From Limnoperna fortunei (Eukaryota > Mollusca > Bivalvia > Mytilida > Modiolidae): DNA of 64,000 nucleotides. Location: assembly GCA_944474755.1 (NCBI GenBank), contig OX104119.1, positions 80,465,873 through 80,529,872 of the forward strand. Reading direction: 5' to 3'. This document shows, piece after piece, positions 58,287 through 64,000 of the stretch; within the stretch, counting starts at the first letter, position 1, and each line of letters opens with the position of its first letter. The position numbers and the translations under genes are program-made. The notes under the pieces are model-generated. The model had not been told where the DNA came from. It worked only from the letters and a program-made list of their open reading frames with translations, and did no database searches.

Positions 58287-59592
58287 AGATGCTCTTTCGT
58301 GTGTTGGGAAATTGCATGCGGGTGTGCCACAAGGGTCTGTACTAGGTCCCCTATTGTTCTTAATATTTATAAATGATATTACAGATGATATTTTAGGTTT
58401 AGGTCGACTATTCGCTGATGACACGAGTATTCAACATACAGCAAACGATGAAACTACATTGAACACCATGATCAATACTGATTTGTCGCACTTGAAAGAA
58501 TGGTCAAGCAAATGGTTGGTCAAATTTAATCCCAACAAAACAAATATTATGGTATTTAATGTTAAGGGCGTTGAAAGCAATTTAACATTTAATTTTGACC
58601 AAACGTCAATTAATTCTGTTAACATGCACAAGCATTTAGGGGTTGTCTTGAGTAGCGACTGTAAGTGGACAAAGCATATAGATAAATTGATTTTATCAGC
58701 TTCAAAACAACTTAACGTACTTAGAAAATTAAAATATAAACTTAAGAGACATTACTTAGAAAAAATATATTTTACTTTTATAAGACCTGTCCTTGAATAT
58801 GCTTCGGAAGTGTGGGATAACTGCGGGAACGTAAACTCTGATAGACTAGAAAAAATTCAACTTGAAGCTGCGCGTATTGTCACCGGATTACCGGCATTTG
58901 CTAGCATTAATTCTATTTACAATGAGACCGGGTGGGAAAAGTTGAAAACTAGAAGAGTGGTTAAAAAAATACTTTTATTCTATAAAATAGTAAACAAAGT
59001 AGCACCTAATTATTTAACAGAGCTAGTACCACCTACAGTCGCAACTAATAACCCGTATAATTTAAGGAATGAACACAATATTTCGCAACAGTATTGCAGA
59101 TTATCTATGTATCAACATTCATTCTTTCCTGATACAATTAAATTGTGGAACTTATTGGATCTGAACCTGCGTCAACTGCCGACTCTTTCATCATTTAAAA
59201 CTATGCTTAAACGAAAATATTTTCTACTTAAACGTAATCCAATTTTTTACAATTTCGGCCACCGGGTTTTTAATGTTTTGCACACAATATTACGAAACGA
59301 GTGTAGTTCGCTTAACGGCGACCTATTTAGATCGAACCTGGTTCCAAGTGCCGCTTGCTTATGTGGTCACGAAAATGAAAATTCTGAACATTACTTACTT
59401 AAATGTGAAAGATTTAATACATTTAGAAATTTTATGCTTGCTGAATTAAATTTACTTGACTTGGAAGGTTTACATATAACTACCGACCTTTTGTTATTTG
59501 GAAGCGACAAACTTCCAGATGAAACCAATATTTCAATATTTTCTTGTGTTTTAAAATATATAAAAGATACAGGACGTTTTTCTACTTCTTAG
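58261..59592 (+). pseudogene. LINE ORF2 carboxyl half: RT motifs B-E and C-terminal zinc motif
   Basis: Homology begins at NRTQRVVIKDA (58261). Next come motif B 'HAGVPQGSVLGPLLFLIFIN' (about 58317-58373), catalytic FADD (58411-58422), thumb HKHLGVVLSSDCKWTKHI, 'FIRPVLEYASEVWDNCGNVN', 'KIVNKVAPNYLTELVPPTV' and YNLRN. A CLCG...E...HYLLKC zinc-like motif lies near 59345-59405, and the frame stops at TAG 59590-59592. RT motifs 0-A, with the first catalytic Asp, are missing, and there is no start of its own. This half is open to the end, so the deletion is probably recent. Confidence 0.85.
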
Positions 59593-60109
59593 CAAATGAT
59601 TTTTAAACACTCAATGTATACAATGGGTTTCAAATGAATGCAGACTTGCATTCTCTTTTTTTTCCAAGGTCACACTACATATATAAGGGGGGGGGGGGAA
59701 CATACCAAAGGTAACTAATATAGGTTATCAAACAGTACTTACCGACATACAGCTTTTTAGTGATAAATTTATATCCATATTTTTAATAAAATTACATCCA
59801 TAACTTAATATATCTTAACGGATATCATAAACACGTTTATGTGTGCAAGTTATTACGGTGTGTTCGATTTTATTTGTAAAAATCAATATGTTGTATATAT
59901 ATTTGTCGTTTTGTCGACTTGTGTACCGGTATGTCTGAGTAATATTTTTTTCTCGTCTTCATATTGTGAAAATATTTACCTATTATGTATGTTTTATGTT
60001 GTTCTGATTTAATTTATTTGATGTATCTATCGGAGAAGACAATTCTAAGTTGTTAAACTTGTGTCTGATCCATTTGTTGCTTTTTTAGAACAATAAAATA
60101 TGTTTAAAT
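59593..60109 (+). other. LINE 3' UTR
   Basis: Non-coding. Contains an ACATATATAAGG + G10 run near 59680-59698 and AATAAA at 60092-60097, 12 bases before the insertion junction. There is no poly(A) tail, and no clear terminal microsatellite is seen. Confidence 0.6.
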
Positions 60110-62003
60110 TATAATAGTAACTACTACAGCAATGTAGACAGCACAAGCTATAATAGTAACTACTACAGCAATGTAGACAGAACAAGCTATAATAGTAACT
60201 ACTAAAGATATGACAAGCAATGTAGACAGTACAAGCTATAATAGTAACTACTAAAGCAATGTAGACAGCACAAGCTATAATAGTAACTGCTAAAGCAATG
60301 TAGACAGCACAAGCTATAATAGTAACTACTAAAGCAATGTAAACAGCACAAGCTATAATAGTAACTACTACAGCAATGTAGACAGCACAAGCTATAATAG
60401 TAACTACTACAGCAATGTAGACAGAACAAGCTATAATAGTAACTACGAACGCAATGTAGGCAGCACAAGCTATATTATTAACTACTAAAGCAATGTAGGC
60501 AGCACAAACTATAATAGTAACTACTAAAGATAAGACAAGCAATGTAGACAGCACAAGTTATAATAGTAACTACTAAAGCAATGTAGACAGCACAAGCTAT
60601 AATAGTAACTACTAAAGCAATGTAGACAGCACAAGCTATAATAGTAACTACTAAAGCAATGTAGACAGTACAAGCTTTAATAGTAACTTCTAAAGTATGA
60701 CAAGCAATGTAGCCAGCACAAGCTATAATAGCAACTACTACAGCAATGTAGACAGCACAAGCTATAATAGTAACTACTACAGCAATGTAGACAGCACAAG
60801 CTATAATTGTAACTACTAAAGCAATGTAGACAGCACAAGCTATAATAGTAACAACTAATGCAATGTAGGCAGCACAATCTATAATAGTAACTGGTAAAGC
60901 AATGTAGACAGCACAAGCTATAATAGTAACTACTAAAGCTATGTAGGCAGCACAAACTATAATAGTAACTACTAAAGCAATGAAGACAGCACAAGCTATA
61001 ATAGTAACTACTAAAGCAATGCAGGCAGCATAAGCTATTATAGTAACTACTAAAGCGATTTAGGCAGCACAAGCTATAATAGTAACTACTAAAGCAATGT
61101 AGGCAGCACAAGCTATAATAGTAACTACTAAAGCTATGACAAGCAATGTAGACAGCACAAGCTACAATAGTAACTACTAAAGCAATGTAGGCAGCACAAG
61201 CTATAAGTATAACTACTAAAGCAATGTAGGCAGCACAAGCTATAATAGTAACTACTAAAGCAATGTAGACAGCACAAGCTATAATAGTAACTACTAAAGC
61301 AATGTAGACAGCACAAGCTATAATAGTAACTGCTAAAGCAATGTAGACAGCACAAGCTATAATAGTAACTACTAAAGCAATGTAGGCAGCACAAGCTATA
61401 ATAGTAACTACTGAGGCAATGTAGACAGCACAAGCTATAATAGTAACTACTAAAGTTATGACAACCAATATATACAGCACAAGCTATAACAGTAACTACT
61501 AAAGCAATGTAGGCAGTACAAGCTATAATGGTAACTACTAAAGAAATGTACACTGCACAAGCTATAATAGTAACTACAAAAGCAATGTAGACAGCACAAG
61601 CTATAATATTAACTACTATAGCAAAGTAGACAGCACAAGCTATAATAGTAACTACGAAAGCAATGTAGACAGCACAAGCTATAATAGAAACTACTAAAGC
61701 AATGTAGGCAGCACAAGCTATAATAGTAACTACTAAAGCAATGTAGACAGCAGAAGCTATAATAGTAACTACTAAAGCTATGACAAGCAATGTAGAGAGC
61801 ACAAGCTATAATAGTAACTACTAAAGCAATGTGGGCAGCAAAAGCTATAATAGTAACTACTAAAGCAATGTAGACAGCACAAGCTATAATAGTAACTACC
61901 AAAGCAATGTAGGCAGCACAAGCTATAATAGTAACTACTAAAGCAATGTAGGCAGTACAAGCTTTAATAGTAACGACTAAAGCAATGTAGACAGCACAAG
62001 CTT
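60110..62003 (+). repeat. 39-bp minisatellite, copy D, right of the LINE (about 47 units)
   Basis: Continuation of the array at 54346, with ACTACTACAGC and ACTACTAAAGC variants. Minus-strand frames of up to 267 codons in two phases are artefacts of the 13-codon period. Confidence 0.95.
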
Positions 62004-62231
62004 TTAAATTTGTCAGGATTTACCTGAATTTTCCCATTTAAGCCATTCGAGTAGCTTAAAGGACTTAGATACCAAATTCGACAAATGCGTTCACTCGTTT
62101 ATTTTGGGACAAGTCTGGCATGCCTCTTTTTATATTTATTGACCTCATAAATATTTAATTTCTCTATTAGTATAATTTTCCCGCGAATAAGACTTATGAT
62201 GAGAATGTAAAATTAGATTATCCGTGAATAA
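62004..62231 (-). pseudogene. CR1-like RT remnant, copy D (short piece)
   Basis: Only the GKIQVNPDKF-coding end and its upstream flank remain, directly against the minisatellite. They correspond to 22560-22760 in copy A. Confidence 0.6.
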
Positions 62232-62950
62232 CTCGTCAGCTCCATATAAAACAAGGGTATCTGACACCCTTACTAAGATAGGCCCTACATAAATTTAGAG
62301 AGTAAGTCAGCTACTGATAAAACAAGGATATCTGACACACTTACTTAGATAGGCCCTACATAAATTTAGAGAGTAAGTCAGCTACTGATAAAACAAGGAT
62401 ATCTGACACACTTACTTAGATAGGCCCTACATAAATTTAGAGAGTAAGTCAGTCAGCTACTGATAAAACAAGGATATCTGACACCCTTACTTAGATAGTC
62501 CCTACATAAATTTAGAGAGTAAGTCAGTCAGCTACTGATAAAACAAGGATATCTGACACCCTTACTTAGATAGGCCCAACATAAGTTTAGAGAGTAAGTC
62601 AGTCAGCTACTGATAAAACAAGGATATCTGACACCCTTACTTAGATAGTCCCTACATAAGTTTAGAGAGTAAGTCAGTCAGCTACTGATAAAACAAGGAT
62701 ATCTGACACCCTTACTTAGATAGGCCCAACATAAATTTAGAGAGTAGATCAGTCAGCTCCTGATAAAACAAGGATATCTGACACCCTTACTTAGATAGTC
62801 CCTACATAAGTTTAGAGAGTAAGTCAGTCAGCTACTGATAAAACAACGATATCTGACACACTTAGTTAGATAGGCCCAACATAAATTTAGAGGGTAAATC
62901 AGTCGGCTCCTGATAAAACAAGGATATCTGACACCCTTACTTAGATAGTC
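62232..62950 (+). repeat. 75-bp array, copy D (about 9.6 units)
   Basis: Same unit; two units have lost CAGT (71 bp). It ends at AGTCAAAGTACCTG. Confidence 0.95.
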
Positions 62951-62956
62951 AAAGTA

Positions 62957-63627
62957 CCTGTGGATAACCCTGGACTTCAAAAGATAACATGAAATATTTG
63001 TCATTTTATAAGAATCTGATTAATTATTGATCTAAATAAAATCTGCTCCTTTGTATACAGACTTTTTCCTAACATGGAAGACTTGTTATTGTACGGTATA
63101 AACTGTATATTGATCTGTACAGTATGTTACATTACACATGAATTGTGTTACATTTGTCATATGCAGTGGATTAGATTTGCATAAGTAAAATAAGTTATAA
63201 GAAAACTGTATGAAAACAGTTAGTATTTTCCCATATATTAGACATTTTGTTCAGAGCCTTCGGATCATACAACTATTGCGCTTGCAATTTTTCTTTTAAT
63301 TACTAAAAAGTCCATTTGATCTAGAACACAATTAAGAAACAATAAATCAGACAGTCGGGCAATCAAAACAAAATGTATTGATTTTATTGTTTTACCTTTA
63401 AAGAGTTTGTTGAACAAGACCTAATAATTGTATTTTATAATAAAAACTAATATGTAAATTAGGACTTATAAATATCCAATACACTTTATTTTCAACACCT
63501 ATTAACAAAATTGTTTATCCAAGTCTAGCTTTGCAAGTTTCTTGGGTTTTTGAGATTTTCAAAAAATATCTAAAACTCAAGAACATAATAAAGCCTGTAA
63601 AAACAAAGGTTCAATAAAAAAGTAAAT
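62957..63627. other. AT-rich sequence beyond the macro-repeat, nothing recognised
   Basis: No homology to copies A-C is seen after the shared array end, and no open frame is supported. Confidence 0.4.
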
Positions 63628-64000
63628 GTAAATATACAAAACAGATATGACCTTAAAAACGAAACGTACCTTGCATTCAATAGATTGCAAAATACGTAAA
63701 TATACAAAACAGATATGACCTTAAAAACGAAACGTACCATGCATTCAATAGATTGTAAAATATGTAAATATACAATACAGATATGACCTTAAAAACGAAA
63801 CATACCTTGCATTCAATAGATTGTAATATATGTAAATATACAATACAGATATGACCTTAAAAACGAAACGTACCTTGCATTTAATAGATTGTTATATATG
63901 TAAATATACAAAACAGATATGACCTTAAAAACGAAACGTACCTTGCATTCAATAGATTGTAATATATGTAAATATATAATACAGATATGACTTTAAAAAC
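63628..64000 (+). repeat. 68-bp tandem array running off the window
   Basis: The unit is 68 bp, with GTAAATATACAAAACAGATA, TGACCTTAAAAACGAAACGT and ACCTTGCATTCAATAGATTG in order. Unit starts are at 63628, 63696, 63764 and about every 68 bp after. About 5.5 units are visible and the array continues past the edge. Confidence 0.95.

Larger units (their letters stand above)
54805..60109 (+). mobile_element. CR1-like LINE inserted in the 39-bp array, internally deleted
   Basis: The element interrupts the minisatellite and is flanked by 13-bp TATAATAGTAACT. Without a target duplication the right side would resume at ACTAC, so the repeated 13 bp supports a TPRT insertion despite the repetitive target. 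Order: about 220-bp 5' leader, ORF1, a spacer with a nested MITE, an ORF2 amino half with a 2A-like motif and endonuclease, a deletion junction, the RT back half and C-terminal zinc motif, and a 3' UTR with AATAAA at 60092. Group assignment (CR1/L2/Jockey side) rests on the tail 'KIVNKVAPNYLTELVPPTV' and the CLCG...H...C motif. Confidence 0.9.
51453..62956 (+). repeat. Macro-repeat copy D (contains LINE and MITE insertions)
   Basis: Anchors are as in the other copies up to the 39-bp array. The array is split by a LINE. After the array, sequence resumes at the CR1-like remnant (about 62005), so some 830 bp present in A-C between the array and that point is absent. The copy ends in the 75-bp array at AGTCAAAGTACCTG without any 21-bp array; what follows is unrelated DNA, which marks the right edge of the tandem. 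Confidence 0.8.

Noticed and set aside
60677..61802. Minus-strand open frames of up to 267 codons with hydrophobic ALVVTIIACAVYI or CLHCFSSYYYSLC repeats
   Set aside because: They follow from a 39-bp (13-codon) minisatellite without stops in two phases; they begin and end with the array and occur in both phases at once.

Overview
Non-coding, AT-rich genomic DNA from an animal, most likely a bivalve mollusc and plausibly a mytilid mussel. The clues are a tRNA-derived SINE with a tail typical of molluscs, two dispersed elements whose 3' ends resemble repeats common in bivalve genomes (ending near 9850 and 10497), CR1-like non-LTR retrotransposon debris, a Ty3/Gypsy element and very abundant minisatellites. 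The taxonomic call is inference. I found no host protein-coding gene and no rRNA or tRNA gene that I can support. Nearly everything recognisable is mobile or tandemly repeated DNA.

Left part (1-18.1 kb): a decayed non-LTR reverse transcriptase (about 340-1870); diverged tandem repeats followed by a region dense in TGACCTTGA/TCAAGGTCA (1.9-4.6 kb); an (AT)n tract; short hairpin repeats (2.7 and 5.0-5.2 kb); two bivalve-type dispersed elements with internal tandem structure (8.4-9.85 and 9.95-10.5 kb); one good and one decayed tRNA-derived SINE (12.1 and 6.4 kb); a 123-bp foldback (16.05 kb); and, on the minus strand at 16.6-17.7 kb, a broken Crypton-type tyrosine recombinase. The rest is unassigned AT-rich DNA.

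Right part (18.1-62.96 kb): four direct copies (A-D) of a complex macro-repeat, 6.5-9 kb each once later insertions are discounted. Each copy carries a minus-strand SINE, a 46-bp and/or 39-bp minisatellite, a minus-strand CR1-like RT remnant, a 75-bp array, a 21-bp array that ends in a large hairpin (lost in D), and a short 29-bp array. The 46-bp array is amplified in A and B, and the neighbouring 39-bp array in C and D. Because the copies align, insertions can be read against paralogous empty sites. They are a 9,170-bp Ty3/Gypsy element in A (TACA target duplication), a 227-bp CAGGG-type MITE in D (GCTAT), and a 5.3-kb CR1-like LINE in the 39-bp array of D. The LINE itself carries a 475-bp MITE with a 9-bp target duplication.

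The Gypsy element has near-identical LTRs and a textbook -1 frameshift signal between gag and protease (TTTAAAC, 7-nt spacer, stem-loop). It is nevertheless defective: RT lacks the segment holding the first catalytic aspartate, and integrase is frameshifted. The LINE has an intact ORF1 and an ORF2 beginning with a 2A-like DVETNPGP motif, but an internal deletion joins the endonuclease, out of frame, to the back half of RT. The window closes in a 68-bp tandem array that runs off the right edge.
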